A stretch of 64,000 bases of DNA. It comes from Spirochaetaceae bacterium. GTDB taxonomy: Bacteria > Spirochaetota > Leptospiria > Leptospirales > Leptonemataceae. The notes below the pieces were generated by a model, which was given only the letters and a program-made list of their open reading frames with translations, was not told the DNA's origin and did no database searches. The DNA is taken from positions 1 through 64,000 of the forward strand of contig PCBI01000005.1 in assembly GCA_002730875.1 (NCBI GenBank), in the 5' to 3' direction. Position 1 is the stretch's first letter; every line of letters starts with the position of its first letter. Positions 44,024 through 53,933 of the stretch are shown here, piece by piece. The position numbers and the translations under genes were made by a program.

Positions 44024-45115
44024 TCAGGGATTGATCAAATAAAAGGTACTCTCCGAGGGAAACTGGGTCGTAGGTTTTTTCTTTTCCAGAGCATCCGCCG
44101 AAAGCGAAACGTCTCCGGGGTCGCACCAGGCCTTCACTGTCGTATTGTAGTGCAGCACATAGGGTTTGGCGAAGAAAACGCGCAGAACGGCGCGAAGTAG
44201 CATGGAGATATTTCCCAGAACGTAGTAACCGCCGCTATAATAGTTTCGGCTTTCGATTAAGACACAGCGATTCATTCTGTATAGAGTCTTTTCGGGTATT
44301 ATATAGCCAGAGTATGCATTTTTGCTCTCTTTCAGATGCTTTACCTCTTTCACCACTCCATGATCCAGTAGCTTTCCGCCCTGGAGCACTTTTCCGTGAA
44401 TCAAGGAACTGTGACCGCTATCGTCGGTGCCATAGAAGCCGCCCACGAAGAAGCCGCTTCCTTGATGGTAGGAACGAATCAGATGAAACCTCTTTGCGAA
44501 TTGATGCACGGGCTTATTGCCATGGAGATACTCCATTCCTCCAATCCCCTGCAGATCAATCCATTTGCCATCCAGAATCATATGACCGGTGGCCTTCGAA
44601 CTCACTACCGGTACATCAAAGCGAATAAAACCTCCGCCAGATACATTGATCTTTCCATCAGAAAGCCCCAGACCTGGTCCGTAAGGCGAAACCTCCAGCT
44701 TGATTACCGGGGTGGATTTGTCGCCCTGGTCGATTTCGATAAAGTATTTCCCGTTTTCGTATCTTAACCAGTTCATGTAGGACTTGTGCCCAAAAGTTCC
44801 CTTCTTCGCCTCCAGGCTCTGGTAATCGTATTCTTTTGTCCATACCCGAACCTGGCCTTTCTGCACGATTAGGATGGAAACTCCATTATTCAAACTCTTG
44901 GGCCCCAGGTTGCTGATCACAAACGTTATATAAATCAACATTCCGTTGCCCCGGAAATTCACATTCCAGGCCTGCATATAGCCCTCTTCGTCGGTGGGCT
45001 GAAAAACCATGTCGGACGGACCAACGTTCATCACCGGTCCGGCGCTCAGAGCAGGAACGACAGACATATAGGAGATTAGAGTTAGAACAGGGGCCAGTCG
45101 GGGTAATCGAAGCAT
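44024..45115 (-). CDS. Exported lipocalin-like protein (AttH/Svf1-type, tentative)
   Basis: 363 residues with a signal peptide (LRLPRLAPVLTLISYMSVV, cleavage near ALSA). The body is nearly all beta strand. WNVNFRGNGMLIYITFVISN near the start, GGFIRFDVPVVSSKATGHM and a C-terminal ...YVLHYNTTVKAWCD resemble the two-calycin-domain AttH/Svf1/CrtC-like group that binds hydrophobic ligands. The similarity is by pattern and I am not certain. The stop lies 395 bases from thiC, convergent. A periplasmic or surface lipid-binding role is possible. Confidence 0.6.
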   Translation of the reverse strand: MLRLPRLAPVLTLISYMSVVPALSAGPVMNVGPSDMVFQPTDEEGYMQAWNVNFRGNGMLIYITFVISNLGPKSLNNGVSILIVQKGQVRVWTKEYDYQSLEAKKGTFGHKSYMNWLRYENGKYFIEIDQGDKSTPVIKLEVSPYGPGLGLSDGKINVSGGGFIRFDVPVVSSKATGHMILDGKWIDLQGIGGMEYLHGNKPVHQFAKRFHLIRSYHQGSGFFVGGFYGTDDSGHSSLIHGKVLQGGKLLDHGVVKEVKHLKESKNAYSGYIIPEKTLYRMNRCVLIESRNYYSGGYYVLGNISMLLRAVLRVFFAKPYVLHYNTTVKAWCDPGDVSLSADALEKKKPTTQFPSESTFYLINP

Positions 45116-45315
45116 GGGGCGAACTCCTGGACGGGGTATGCCAGACTATGACCCCCTGACCGAAAAGAGGCAAGGATAAAATCGAAGCAACGGAAATCAA
45201 AAGATGGCAGGAAAACGACCGGGCCGTATTGGGCGCAAAGATTTTCCGCGACAGGGAGATCAATCGGAAAGGCAAGATTTGCAAGCCTCAAGGGGCAGAT
45301 TTGGCCCGGCAGATG

Positions 45316-45768
45316 TCAGTAGTAAGCGGGATCGCAGGGATATTGCCGAACCACAATGCAACTGGAAGGGTAGTCAAAGAGCATATACCGGGTTTCCGCA
45401 TCTTCCAGGCAGCTGGTCCAGGATCCTTTGGCGCCCAGATCCAATCTTCGGATCCATTCAAACTGGGTATTGGGATCGTCCTCGGTGATGCTCAGCCATT
45501 TTGAATCGGCCTGAAGGACGGCTTTTTCCCGGCAGATTTCCAGTCTTTCGTCGAAATTGACGAACTCCCGGCGAGACTCGCCGTCGTACTCACGGGTCAT
45601 GATGGACGGAGGAATGCTTGCTTTTCCCAGGATCTGTACAGAAAATCCTGTGAAGTAATAATCTTTCAGGTAATGCTTCTCCGGTATGTCCGGCATGCCC
45701 AGACAGGACACCATAAGAAACACACCAGGCAATGCCAGAATCCTACCGATAAAGCTTTTAAGGCCCAT
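45316..45768 (-). CDS. Small lipoprotein, unknown function
   Basis: About 150 residues from ATG 45768 (GAGAAG upstream). The signal RILALPGVFLMVSC gives a good lipobox (Cys22). The mature part holds four further Cys and aromatic strands (YYFTGFSVQILGKAS, IVVRQYPCDPAYY). No family recognised. It is divergent from the VWA gene, 112 bases away, and might share its promoter region. Confidence 0.7.
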   Translation of the reverse strand: MGLKSFIGRILALPGVFLMVSCLGMPDIPEKHYLKDYYFTGFSVQILGKASIPPSIMTREYDGESRREFVNFDERLEICREKAVLQADSKWLSITEDDPNTQFEWIRRLDLGAKGSWTSCLEDAETRYMLFDYPSSCIVVRQYPCDPAYY

Positions 45769-45880
45769 GAATCTTCTCAGAAAGCTTAGAATTATGTCCA
45801 TATCAGCAGCTCAGTCTGTGCAATCCAATCCTTTTAGTTGCGCTGTTGCCCGCAAAACCGTGGATGTAGACCGGAGGTCA

Positions 45881-47524
45881 ATGATGGCATTGAACCAGCA
45901 GGTTGCGTTGACACCGCTGATGACGTTAAGGCGGCTCAGGGCCATCCTGTCGCTCAGGGCGAAACCGCACCGACCGTTTGGCGGTACGGCCCGATATATG
46001 CTCATTCTGATGCTCCTATGGCCGGCAAGTCCCTGGGCCCGAGATTTTGAGGTATCGGTACTTCCCTTCCAGGTCAGTGGTTCGGTTCCCGAGGCCTATT
46101 TTTCTACGTCTTCCCTACCCACTGATATTCAGAAGGCGGCGGCTTTTTTGTTTGAGCTCCACAAGAATTACCCGCTCCAATCCACTGCCGATCTAAACAG
46201 GCAGCTCCCGGCAACCACACTGCAAAATGGCCCATCGGCCGGGGTCGACTACTGCAGCTACATACGCGGAAGTCATATACTAAAAGGCGAGGCCTCCTTC
46301 GCCGGAACATCGGGCGTGCGGTTCGCCATTAAGCTCATCTCATGTAATACCGGACGGGTTGTAAACCAGGGTAGCTCCTCGGGGCCGCTCAATGAATTTC
46401 AATCGCTTCTTGCGAGTGCGATTAAGGGAAGCACCGTTAGCTTTCGAGATCAAACCCTTCCTTCCTGGCCGGATCAGGAAAGCGAATGGATCGTTGTCAT
46501 GGATCAGTCGGGCTCCATGGCCGGTCCAAAAAAAGAACTGGTGAAGGCGCTTAAGGCCCTGAGCGCAGAAGCAACGGGAAGTCTGGGACTCGGTCTGCTC
46601 CTTGTCAGTGAAAATGGCCATAGGCTGATCCCTGCGCAACGAAATCTAAAAGAAGTGATTTCCATACTGGAGGGTAGCGCCACCGGCGGCGAAGTGGACC
46701 TGGGACAGATCGCCCGCTCCTTCCAGGAACTAAAAAAACTGCCTACCCGAAATCGCAAGGTTATCATATACACCGACGCCGCGGGAGGTTCCTCCGCCTC
46801 CTTTGAAAGCGCGATCCGAAGTCTGGCCGCCTCTGGCTCCAGTCCGTTACTTTTCAATCCTCCTTCGCTACCCGCTTCCGGTCGGATGTTATTCGCTCGT
46901 CTGAATAGAACTCTCAAGCTGGAATCTCCGGAGCTTATGTACGGGATGCGCGCAGGCTTTGTTGAGGGCTTTTCCCTTTTCTTTGTCCAGAAATCCGATC
47001 GATTCTATGTTGCCCGAAAAGACGTATCGGCTGCATTACAGACCGGGCGATTGTCTGCCGATACGCTGGAGCCCGTTGCTACTGTGAATCTACGCGACGA
47101 AGCGCTAACCCTGGATAGCGTAATCCGATCCTACGCTAAGCAGCGAAACATCCGACTAATCGGAACCGGGGATCTTGTAAGTAACTTGAGCGTCCGGTTA
47201 AACTCTCTAAACCAGGGCGATGCAGCAGGAAAATACAGATTCCTGGTCAAGAACGGTTCCTCCGCATTCTGGATTAGTAGCAATGATCCGTCGGTAGCCA
47301 GGCGGCTGACCGGCTACAAGAACAAGAATGAGACCGTATATCTGGGTCTACAGCTACGCCCCGGCGGACTGGCGCCGGAAAACAACCCATCGCTGGTACT
47401 AATTCGAAGTGCCGGAGAGGTTCCTTCTTTGTTCATTCAAAAGTACAACCACATCCAATCCGAGAAACTCTTGAAAAAGCAAGACATCTGGTTTTTCCTG
47501 GTGGAGGTGGTTGACTCTAGATAA
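45881..47524 (+). CDS. Exported von Willebrand factor A-domain protein
   Basis: About 547 residues from ATG 45881 or 45884, directly after GGAGG. A basic ~35-residue leader precedes the hydrophobic signal (YMLILMLLWPASPWA), then the mature start RDFEVSVLPFQVSG. A first ~170-residue domain contains two Cys (YCSYIRGSHILKGE). The VWA domain follows with an intact MIDAS DQSGS (EWIVVMDQSGSMAG) and IIYTDAAGG. The last ~200 residues are beta-rich. VWA domains bind protein ligands through a metal ion. The stop is adjacent to the start of an NtrB-type kinase, so this may be the periplasmic input or a co-regulated partner of that two-component pair. Confidence 0.82.
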   Translation: MMALNQQVALTPLMTLRRLRAILSLRAKPHRPFGGTARYMLILMLLWPASPWARDFEVSVLPFQVSGSVPEAYFSTSSLPTDIQKAAAFLFELHKNYPLQSTADLNRQLPATTLQNGPSAGVDYCSYIRGSHILKGEASFAGTSGVRFAIKLISCNTGRVVNQGSSSGPLNEFQSLLASAIKGSTVSFRDQTLPSWPDQESEWIVVMDQSGSMAGPKKELVKALKALSAEATGSLGLGLLLVSENGHRLIPAQRNLKEVISILEGSATGGEVDLGQIARSFQELKKLPTRNRKVIIYTDAAGGSSASFESAIRSLAASGSSPLLFNPPSLPASGRMLFARLNRTLKLESPELMYGMRAGFVEGFSLFFVQKSDRFYVARKDVSAALQTGRLSADTLEPVATVNLRDEALTLDSVIRSYAKQRNIRLIGTGDLVSNLSVRLNSLNQGDAAGKYRFLVKNGSSAFWISSNDPSVARRLTGYKNKNETVYLGLQLRPGGLAPENNPSLVLIRSAGEVPSLFIQKYNHIQSEKLLKKQDIWFFLVEVVDSR

Positions 47525-47525
47525 T

Positions 47526-48290
47526 ATGGCAGAGCAAAAGACACAGGAACTGGCCCGGATCTCCCAGGAACTGCCATCGTTTCAAATGCCGGCTCTGGCC
47601 GCCGGTATCGTACATGAAATCAAGAATCCCCTTGCGGCCATCCATCTACATCTCCAGATGCTGGAAGTCTCTCTGGAAGAAGTAACGGATGAACATCTAC
47701 AGGAGAAACTGAAGAGCCGTGTAGACATCATAAAGAAAGAGGTGCTATCACTTAACGATGTTTTGCAGGATTTCATCCATTTGATTCGATCCGAACGAAC
47801 CGTTCGGACAACCAGCGAAGATCTGAACAATATCCTTTCGGCGGTGATTCGCCTTATGGAACCCCAGGCCCGTAAGGCCGGGATTCAGATCGAGTTCGAC
47901 TCCGGCGAGCTCAAGGCAGGGGCGGAAATCCACGCAGGATTCATCAAGCAAATGGTCATTAATCTGATTCTGAATTCCATTCAAGCTTTACAAAAATCGG
48001 ATGTGCCTTCCGGCGAGCGTGAAGTTCGCGTAAGCACAGGGCAGGATAATGATCAGAACTTCATCCGAATCCAGGATAATGGCCCCGGGATCTCTACGGA
48101 AGATCAGAACAAGATTTTCGAACCCTTCTTCACTACAAAGGAAGACGGTAGCGGGCTGGGACTGGCCCTGGTAAAAAAGATGATTACAGAAATGGGCGGC
48201 TGGATCGATGTTTCCTCCGATCCCCGGCGAGGAACTGCTTTCACCATTTATTTTGGAGGAAAGGCCGCCTTGCAGGGTTCCGCTTCCTGA
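47526..48290 (+). CDS. NtrB-type soluble histidine kinase
   Basis: About 254 residues. It has no membrane segment and only a short N-terminus before the H-box GIVHEIKNPLAAIHLHLQ, then a helix pair, NLILNSIQAL (N-box), QDNGPGIS and GSGLGLALVKKM. Kinases of this form phosphorylate NtrC-type regulators, here the next gene, 7 bases on. The sensing input must come from another protein. TTG 47511 is an alternative start overlapping the VWA stop. Confidence 0.9.
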   Translation: MAEQKTQELARISQELPSFQMPALAAGIVHEIKNPLAAIHLHLQMLEVSLEEVTDEHLQEKLKSRVDIIKKEVLSLNDVLQDFIHLIRSERTVRTTSEDLNNILSAVIRLMEPQARKAGIQIEFDSGELKAGAEIHAGFIKQMVINLILNSIQALQKSDVPSGEREVRVSTGQDNDQNFIRIQDNGPGISTEDQNKIFEPFFTTKEDGSGLGLALVKKMITEMGGWIDVSSDPRRGTAFTIYFGGKAALQGSAS

Positions 48291-48297
48291 TCCAGGT

Positions 48298-49647
48298 ATG
48301 ATTCGCACGCTTTTAATTGAAGATGATCCATCTCAGCGCTCCGCTCTGGAAGAGTATCTTTCCTCTCTTTCCGATGATCTTTCCGTGATCGCAGTGGGCT
48401 CTGTGGGAGATGCGCACAAGATTCGTCAATCCGAGCACTTCTCGCTCATCATTAGCGATCTCTTTCTGCCAGACGACACCGGTCTGAATTTTCTGAAACA
48501 TGTTCGCGAAACGGACGACACGCCTTTTCTGATTCTTACAGGTCAACCGACCATCGAAACCGCAGTGGAGGCGATTAAATCAGGCGCCAACGACTTTCTT
48601 ACGAAGCCGGTGGACCTGACTCTTCTCAAGAAGAAGGTGGAGTCTCTTCTGGAAACGGTTAGCCTCAAAGAGGAGAACCGTCGTCTCAAGGCTCGTCTCG
48701 CGGATACATTCTCCACCTCCGGAGTTATAGGAAATGCTCCTCCTCTGAAAAGCGTCCTCGAAAGGGTCAATCAGGTTGCCCCTACGGACGTCACGGTCCT
48801 TCTGGAAGGCGAAAGCGGAACCGGCAAAGAAAAGATCGCCAATCTGATCCATGAAAATTCCCGCAGAAAGGATCGCGCCTTTGTAAAGGTTAACTGTGGC
48901 GCGCTCACAAAATCCATTCTGGAATCGGAACTGTTCGGGGTCGTAAGAGGGGCTTTCACCGGCGCAGACCGAGACCGGGCCGGATTATTCGAAGCGGCCC
49001 AGGGCGGCACAATCTTTCTGGACGAGATAGGGGAAATGGACCTGGAAAGCCAGGTTCGACTGCTACGCGTTATCGAAGAAAGGGAAGTGATGCGAGTGGG
49101 CTCCACTCAATCCGTTCCCATCGACGTGCGAATCATCGCGGCAACGAACCGGGATCTACTGGAAAGGGTAGACTCGGGGGAATTCAGAGAAGACCTGTAT
49201 TATAGATTGGCAGTAATTCGCCTGGAGCTTCCGCCCCTTAGAAAGCGAAAAGAAGACATTCCGTTATTGTTCAACTACTTTGTCACTGAATTCAATGAAA
49301 AGTACATCAAGTCCGTTACCGGCATGTCCGCCGAACTAAAGGAGTTCTTTCAAAACTATGGTTGGCCTGGAAATATCCGTCAGTTTCGCAACGTACTCGA
49401 GGGCATGGTTGTTATGGCCACCGAGGACATCCTGGAGCTGAAAGACCTTCCCACGGATATGAGTCGCACTCCGGGCAGAAAGGATGTCACCGACGAAATC
49501 AAGCCCGGGATTGCCATGGATGAATACGAAAAGGCAATCATCAGGAAAAACCTGGCCCATTTTGGCGGCAATAGAGAGCAGACCGCGAAAGCCCTGGGCA
49601 TCTCTGAACGAACCCTGTATCGCAAGATAAAGGAGTACAACCTTTAG
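48298..49647 (+). CDS. NtrC-family sigma-54-dependent response regulator
   Basis: About 449 residues from ATG 48298. Receiver: IEDDPSQ, phosphoacceptor in [13 protein letters not shown], Lys in FLTKPVD. AAA+ domain: Walker A GESGTGKE, the sigma-54 contact loop GAFTGA, Walker [12 protein letters not shown], and the arginine-finger region [12 protein letters not shown]. The Fis-type helix-turn-helix is at the end ([20 protein letters not shown]). It activates RpoN promoters when phosphorylated by the adjacent kinase. I did not find a convincing -24/-12 promoter in the window, so its targets are probably elsewhere. Confidence 0.95.
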   Translation: MIRTLLIEDDPSQRSALEEYLSSLSDDLSVIAVGSVGDAHKIRQSEHFSLIISDLFLPDDTGLNFLKHVRETDDTPFLILTGQPTIETAVEAIKSGANDFLTKPVDLTLLKKKVESLLETVSLKEENRRLKARLADTFSTSGVIGNAPPLKSVLERVNQVAPTDVTVLLEGESGTGKEKIANLIHENSRRKDRAFVKVNCGALTKSILESELFGVVRGAFTGADRDRAGLFEAAQGGTIFLDEIGEMDLESQVRLLRVIEEREVMRVGSTQSVPIDVRIIAATNRDLLERVDSGEFREDLYYRLAVIRLELPPLRKRKEDIPLLFNYFVTEFNEKYIKSVTGMSAELKEFFQNYGWPGNIRQFRNVLEGMVVMATEDILELKDLPTDMSRTPGRKDVTDEIKPGIAMDEYEKAIIRKNLAHFGGNREQTAKALGISERTLYRKIKEYNL

Positions 49648-49814
49648 TAGATAACCGAGGAGAATTCGCAGCAGGTGTGGCGGATTCCTTTCGGCTCCAT
49701 GGCATCCAGAAGGCCTGATGAGCGCCGGTCCCCAATGAAAGACGGCCGATGACCGCCAGTCCACGATGACCAGAGGGCCGGAGCGCAGGCAACCATCCAA
49801 CAGGCAAAGCAAAG

Positions 49815-50603
49815 ATGCTGGAAACCAGAACAGGAACGATACTCAGCAGTCGCAAGTCGGGTGAAGCGGATCGCATTCTAGATGTTCTTACAGATTCGGA
49901 CGAGTTTCTGAATCTGAAGTATCATGGAATCCGCGCCAGCCAACGAAGAAGTCAAATTGCCATCCAGCCTGGAAATACCGTGCAGGTAGTCTTTTACCGA
50001 AAGGACGTAGAGAATCAGTTGTTTTCGATCAAAGAGTTGAGCCTGGCGAAGGAAATAAAGCTTCAGGGCCGATATCTAATTCTGCAGCGCCTGGCTGCGA
50101 CCCTGGCCCTGGTGCGAGCCTCCGCCAGCGGGGGGCCTCGAGGACTGTATGCTTTATGCCAGGGCGCCCTGGAGGCCCTGGAGACGAATCAAGACGCAGA
50201 TAACAAATGGTTTCTGGATCTAATTGGATTTCTTGTTGTCCGCATTCAGAAGCTTCAGGGGATGCTGGGGGACGTACACTCTTGCTCCGGCTGCGGAGAG
50301 GCCCTCTGGCAATCCGATATCTGGCCGCCCGGTAGCTATAAACCGTCCTACTGGAACGAGCCGGACATTGATTTTCTATGCGAAGGATGTGCGCTTCGCG
50401 ACAACCAGTTGGCAGCCCGGGCCAACACCATCCATGCATTCTGGATCTTCGCAGCCTCCCGCATGAAGTTCTCCGCATTTTGCCAATCCCTGGATACCTT
50501 TCCCACCATTTCCGGGCCTGCCGGAACCCCGGCCCGACTACTACAGGATGTGCAGCATTTTCTGGGACCCTTGAAGGAGCTTCAGTTTATTGATTCGGAC
50601 TGA
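49815..50603 (+). CDS. recO: DNA repair protein RecO
   Basis: 262 residues. The N-terminal OB fold reads ETRTGTILSSRKSGEADRIL with GNTVQVVFYRKD; a helical middle follows. A zinc-finger-like pair of CxxC motifs is present (HSCSGCGEAL and LCEGCAL), as in many RecO proteins. RecO loads RecA with RecR and anneals single strands. A RecO assignment fits length and order of parts, though sequence is diverged. It lies 168 bases after the response regulator and 145 before argS, with no clear operon. Confidence 0.85.
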   Translation: MLETRTGTILSSRKSGEADRILDVLTDSDEFLNLKYHGIRASQRRSQIAIQPGNTVQVVFYRKDVENQLFSIKELSLAKEIKLQGRYLILQRLAATLALVRASASGGPRGLYALCQGALEALETNQDADNKWFLDLIGFLVVRIQKLQGMLGDVHSCSGCGEALWQSDIWPPGSYKPSYWNEPDIDFLCEGCALRDNQLAARANTIHAFWIFAASRMKFSAFCQSLDTFPTISGPAGTPARLLQDVQHFLGPLKELQFIDSD

Positions 50604-50748
50604 GTTTTTGGCCCCCATTGGGCGCCGGGCCTGGCCCCCTGCCTGGCCTCCTGACCCGAATTGAGCTCGGTATCTGGCCAGCGTTTTGCATCCGGGCTGT
50701 TTTTCTGATTCCGATTGAAGCCAGCTACCGACTCATAATCCTGGCCCC

Positions 50749-52716
50749 ATGAAGCTTCTGAAAGATCTGGTTAGCGATCTATTCTCCCGGGCCTTATCCG
50801 AAATTGCCGGAAATGCTGTGGAAGCACGCATTGAGTATGCCAGGGAAGAAAAGTTTGGCGACTATGCCTGCACTTCGGCTCTGGACCAGCGGGTGCGCGA
50901 GAGCTGCGGAATCAAAAATCCCAGAGAACTGGCCGAGCGTGTTATTCAGAATCTCAGGAAAGCCCATATAGAAGTGGCGAGCACGGTAGCAGGAGAGTCG
51001 AAAAACTCCGAGAGCCAAAAACTGAAGTTGAGCGGGGAACAATGTTTCTCGGATATCTCCATCGCCGGTCCGGGTTTCATCAATGTAACCCTCTCCAATG
51101 ATTTCTTGCTTCTCCTGCTGGGTCAAACTTTGCAGAGCGGGGCGAATTACGGCAAAAGCGAAAGCAAGGATAAGCGAAACATCATATTTGAATTCGTTTC
51201 CGCAAACCCCACCGGTCCATTGAATGTTGTGTCTGCCCGGGCGGCGGCGCTGGGGGACAGTTGCTGCAACCTGCTCGAAGCCGCCGGTCATGACGTTTTT
51301 CGGGAGTATTACGTAAACGATTACGGAAACCAGGTGTTTTTGCTCGGAATCAGTTGCGTTCTGCGTTTGATGGAGTCCAGGGGAGCGACCATTCAGTTCT
51401 CCACCAAAGGCGAAAATGGACCTGTGTATGCGGATGCACCAGGTCTGCCGTTTCCCGATCAGGGCTATCATGGTCAGTACCTCAACGATTTACTGGAAAA
51501 ACTGCTGGATGCCAACCCGGCTCTGGCGCCTTCGGATGAAATTGTCCAGAAGCTCATGGCGCTGGCCGGCGAAACCCATTCGGCGAATCCGGATTCCGTA
51601 TCCCTTCTGGAACGGGCGGGCGCGCTACAATACGCCGATGAACTGGGAAAGGCAGTTACCGAGTATCTCCGTTCCACCCATGAATCCGATCTACAGGGCT
51701 TTCGCGTACGTTTTGATCGATTCTTTTCCGAGCGAAGTCTACATGAATCCGGTGAGGTTATGCAGGTTCTGGATAACCTGGGAGATTACATATTCGAACA
51801 GGACGGCAAGAAACTGTTTCGTAGCACCGATTTCGAAGACGACAAGGATCGCGTGGTGGTACGAGACGACGGCCGGCCTACCTACCTCCTGGCTGATATC
51901 GCCTATCATAAAAGCAAAGTCGATCGCGGCCACCAGGAGATTATCGACATCTGGGGACCTGACCACCATGGATATATCGCCCGACTCAAAGGGGCCATGA
52001 AAGCCCTGGGTTTCCCGGAGGACAAATTCAAGGTACTGATCGCTCAGCAGGTGAACCTGCTTTCCAACGGCGAACCGGTAGTAATGAGCAAGCGAACCGG
52101 CCAGTTCGTAACCCTGAAGGAATTGATAGAAGAAATTCCACTGGATGTGGTGCGCTATTTCTTCGTGATGCGCTCTTTTGAATCCCATCTGGATTTTGAC
52201 CTGGAAGAGGCGAAGGATACCTCGGATAAGAATCCCTATTACTACGTAGGCTATGCCCATGCCCGGGTTCGCTCCATCTTTCGTCGGTGCATCGAGGAAG
52301 GAATCATTGAAAGCGAAAGAGCTCTCATTGAATCGCTCGGTATGACGGCCTCCGCAGCGGGCTCGGACCATGTCATGACCGCGATACCGGAAAGCCTGGC
52401 TTCCCTGGCACATTCAGTAGCGGCTCCGGAAAGAAGAAGGTTACTCTGGCTTACGGCCCGTTTCCCCGAAGAAATACGGGATGCGGCGGAAGCCTTTGAA
52501 CCTCATCGCCTGGTGCAGGTTCTGTATCAACTGGCGCAGGCGCTGTCCAGGTTCTACGGGGTGCCGGAGAACAAGGTACTGACACGAGCTCCCGAAGAGG
52601 CCAGGTTACTACTGGGAATACTGGAAGCTGTGGCTCAGTGCATTCGCAACGGTTTGAAGCTACTGGGAATGGAAGCTCCTGAACGGATGAGTAGAGAAGA
52701 CTCCGGGTCCGACTGA
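50749..52716 (+). CDS. argS: Arginyl-tRNA synthetase with unusual HIGH motif
   Basis: 655 residues. The N-terminal Add-1 domain (~1-120) contains an insert rich in Ser/Glu/Lys around residue 85. The class I core follows. The usual HIGH signature after NPTGPL reads NVVSARAAALGD, with Asn159 and Ser162 where the two histidines normally stand. The second signature VVMSKRTGQFVTLKELIEE corresponds to KMSKS. WGPDHHGYIARLKGAMKALG and the C-terminal anticodon domain (SFESHLDFDLEEAKD onward to the DALR-type end) are normal. An essential gene, so presumed active. Confidence 0.95.
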   Translation: MKLLKDLVSDLFSRALSEIAGNAVEARIEYAREEKFGDYACTSALDQRVRESCGIKNPRELAERVIQNLRKAHIEVASTVAGESKNSESQKLKLSGEQCFSDISIAGPGFINVTLSNDFLLLLLGQTLQSGANYGKSESKDKRNIIFEFVSANPTGPLNVVSARAAALGDSCCNLLEAAGHDVFREYYVNDYGNQVFLLGISCVLRLMESRGATIQFSTKGENGPVYADAPGLPFPDQGYHGQYLNDLLEKLLDANPALAPSDEIVQKLMALAGETHSANPDSVSLLERAGALQYADELGKAVTEYLRSTHESDLQGFRVRFDRFFSERSLHESGEVMQVLDNLGDYIFEQDGKKLFRSTDFEDDKDRVVVRDDGRPTYLLADIAYHKSKVDRGHQEIIDIWGPDHHGYIARLKGAMKALGFPEDKFKVLIAQQVNLLSNGEPVVMSKRTGQFVTLKELIEEIPLDVVRYFFVMRSFESHLDFDLEEAKDTSDKNPYYYVGYAHARVRSIFRRCIEEGIIESERALIESLGMTASAAGSDHVMTAIPESLASLAHSVAAPERRRLLWLTARFPEEIRDAAEAFEPHRLVQVLYQLAQALSRFYGVPENKVLTRAPEEARLLLGILEAVAQCIRNGLKLLGMEAPERMSREDSGSD

Positions 52717-52956
52717 ATCGAAAGACAAGTATCGCTGAAGCGGGCTCCCCTGAGAGGTGCGCCGGAAAGCCAGGCCAGAAGAGCGCGCCCGGAGAAGCAA
52801 GTTCTGAGACGCAGGGTGCGGGATACATGCCCTGAGCGTAGCTTATCGCAAGGCTCATACGGAAGCCCCAAGCCAACGGCTCAAGAACCCGGGTGGACTT
52901 TTTTAGGTTCCCTCCTTTTACTTGCCTAAAGAGAACAAACAAGAAAAGGAGCCAGT

Positions 52957-53439
52957 ATGTCCATCCATGAAATAGAAGCGAAGACCATCCAGGGACAGTC
53001 CCGATCCCTCAAAGACTACGAAGGAAATCTGTTGCTTGTGGTCAATGTTGCCAGCAAGTGCGGCCTGACACCTCAGTACAAAGACCTTGAGAACCTGTAC
53101 AAGAAATACAAAGACCGGGGATTCCGAATCCTGGGATTTCCCTGCAATCAGTTCATGGGACAGGAACCGGGCACCGAAGAAGAAATCCAGCAATTCTGTT
53201 CCACTAATTACGATGTTAGCTTTGATCTGTTCTCCAAGGTAGACGTAAACGGAGCGAACCGTCATCCGTTATATCAATTCCTTGCAGGCCCGGAAGCCGC
53301 CTTCCCCGGCGATATTAGCTGGAACTTTGAGAAGTTTCTTGTAGGCGAAGATGGGAAGGTAATCCAGCGGTTCTCGCCAAAGACAAGTCCGTCCGACCCC
53401 AAAATAGTGGAAACAATCGAATCCAACTTGCCGTCCTGA
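52957..53439 (+). CDS. Glutathione peroxidase-family protein (Cys type)
   Basis: 160 residues, usual length. The peroxidatic Cys is in NVASKCGLTPQY; FPCNQFMGQEPG supplies the second conserved block and the Gln; WNFEKFLVG the Trp/Asn of the tetrad. Bacterial Cys-type members (BtuE/GpxA-like) usually take electrons from thioredoxin rather than glutathione and reduce hydroperoxides. AAAGGAG precedes the ATG. Monocistronic, with a strong hairpin before the next gene. Confidence 0.95.
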   Translation: MSIHEIEAKTIQGQSRSLKDYEGNLLLVVNVASKCGLTPQYKDLENLYKKYKDRGFRILGFPCNQFMGQEPGTEEEIQQFCSTNYDVSFDLFSKVDVNGANRHPLYQFLAGPEAAFPGDISWNFEKFLVGEDGKVIQRFSPKTSPSDPKIVETIESNLPS

Positions 53440-53511
53440 GTAATTCGGCCCGGCTTCTTTCGGTTTCCGAGAGGCAACGGCAAGCAGGACATCCGGGTTC
53501 CCTGCCCTGTG

Positions 53512-53545
53512 TCATCCTACCTGCTAATATTGGCAGGTAGGATGA
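53512..53545. other. 13-bp perfect inverted repeat between gpx and the PilZ gene
   Basis: TCATCCTACCTGC and GCAGGTAGGATGA, separated by 8 bases that can themselves partly pair. No T-run follows in either direction, so it may be an operator, or a terminator lacking the usual tail. It is 53 bases before the PilZ start. Confidence 0.7.
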
Positions 53546-53597
53546 GATTTGCGACAGGAGACTTGCCGTTCTCTTTCTTTTGGTCGTCCAATAGAGT

Positions 53598-53933
53598 ATG
53601 GCTGAGAAAAGAAAAGAAAAAAGGATCAATTCAGTGCTTCCCATCACAGTAAAGACTCAGAAATCCACAATACAATGCGTCAGTATGAACGTATCCCGCA
53701 GCGGAGTGGGTTTTCTGAGCGAAAAACTCCTGCCTCCCGGAACTGTTAAATTGCAGATCGTAGACTCGTCGCTGAGCGGAAAGATTCTCTACCGAAAGGA
53801 GCACGGCCGGGGCACGGTAGTCACAAGCGAGAATGTGTACCAGTATGGCGTGAAGCTTGATTCCGCGGTATCCCAGTCAATGCTGGACAAATGGGTATTC
53901 ACTTCCCGAATGCCATCCCGGGGACGCGTCTAG
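53598..53933 (+). CDS. PilZ-domain c-di-GMP receptor
   Basis: 111 residues, a stand-alone PilZ domain. The RxxxR-type motif is RKEKR near residue 5-10 and the second motif NVSRSGVGF (N/D-x-S-x-x-G) near residue 35. Both contact cyclic di-GMP. The rest is the six-strand barrel. Such small proteins relay c-di-GMP to motility or envelope functions. The partner is not evident from neighbours. Confidence 0.9.
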   Translation: MAEKRKEKRINSVLPITVKTQKSTIQCVSMNVSRSGVGFLSEKLLPPGTVKLQIVDSSLSGKILYRKEHGRGTVVTSENVYQYGVKLDSAVSQSMLDKWVFTSRMPSRGRV

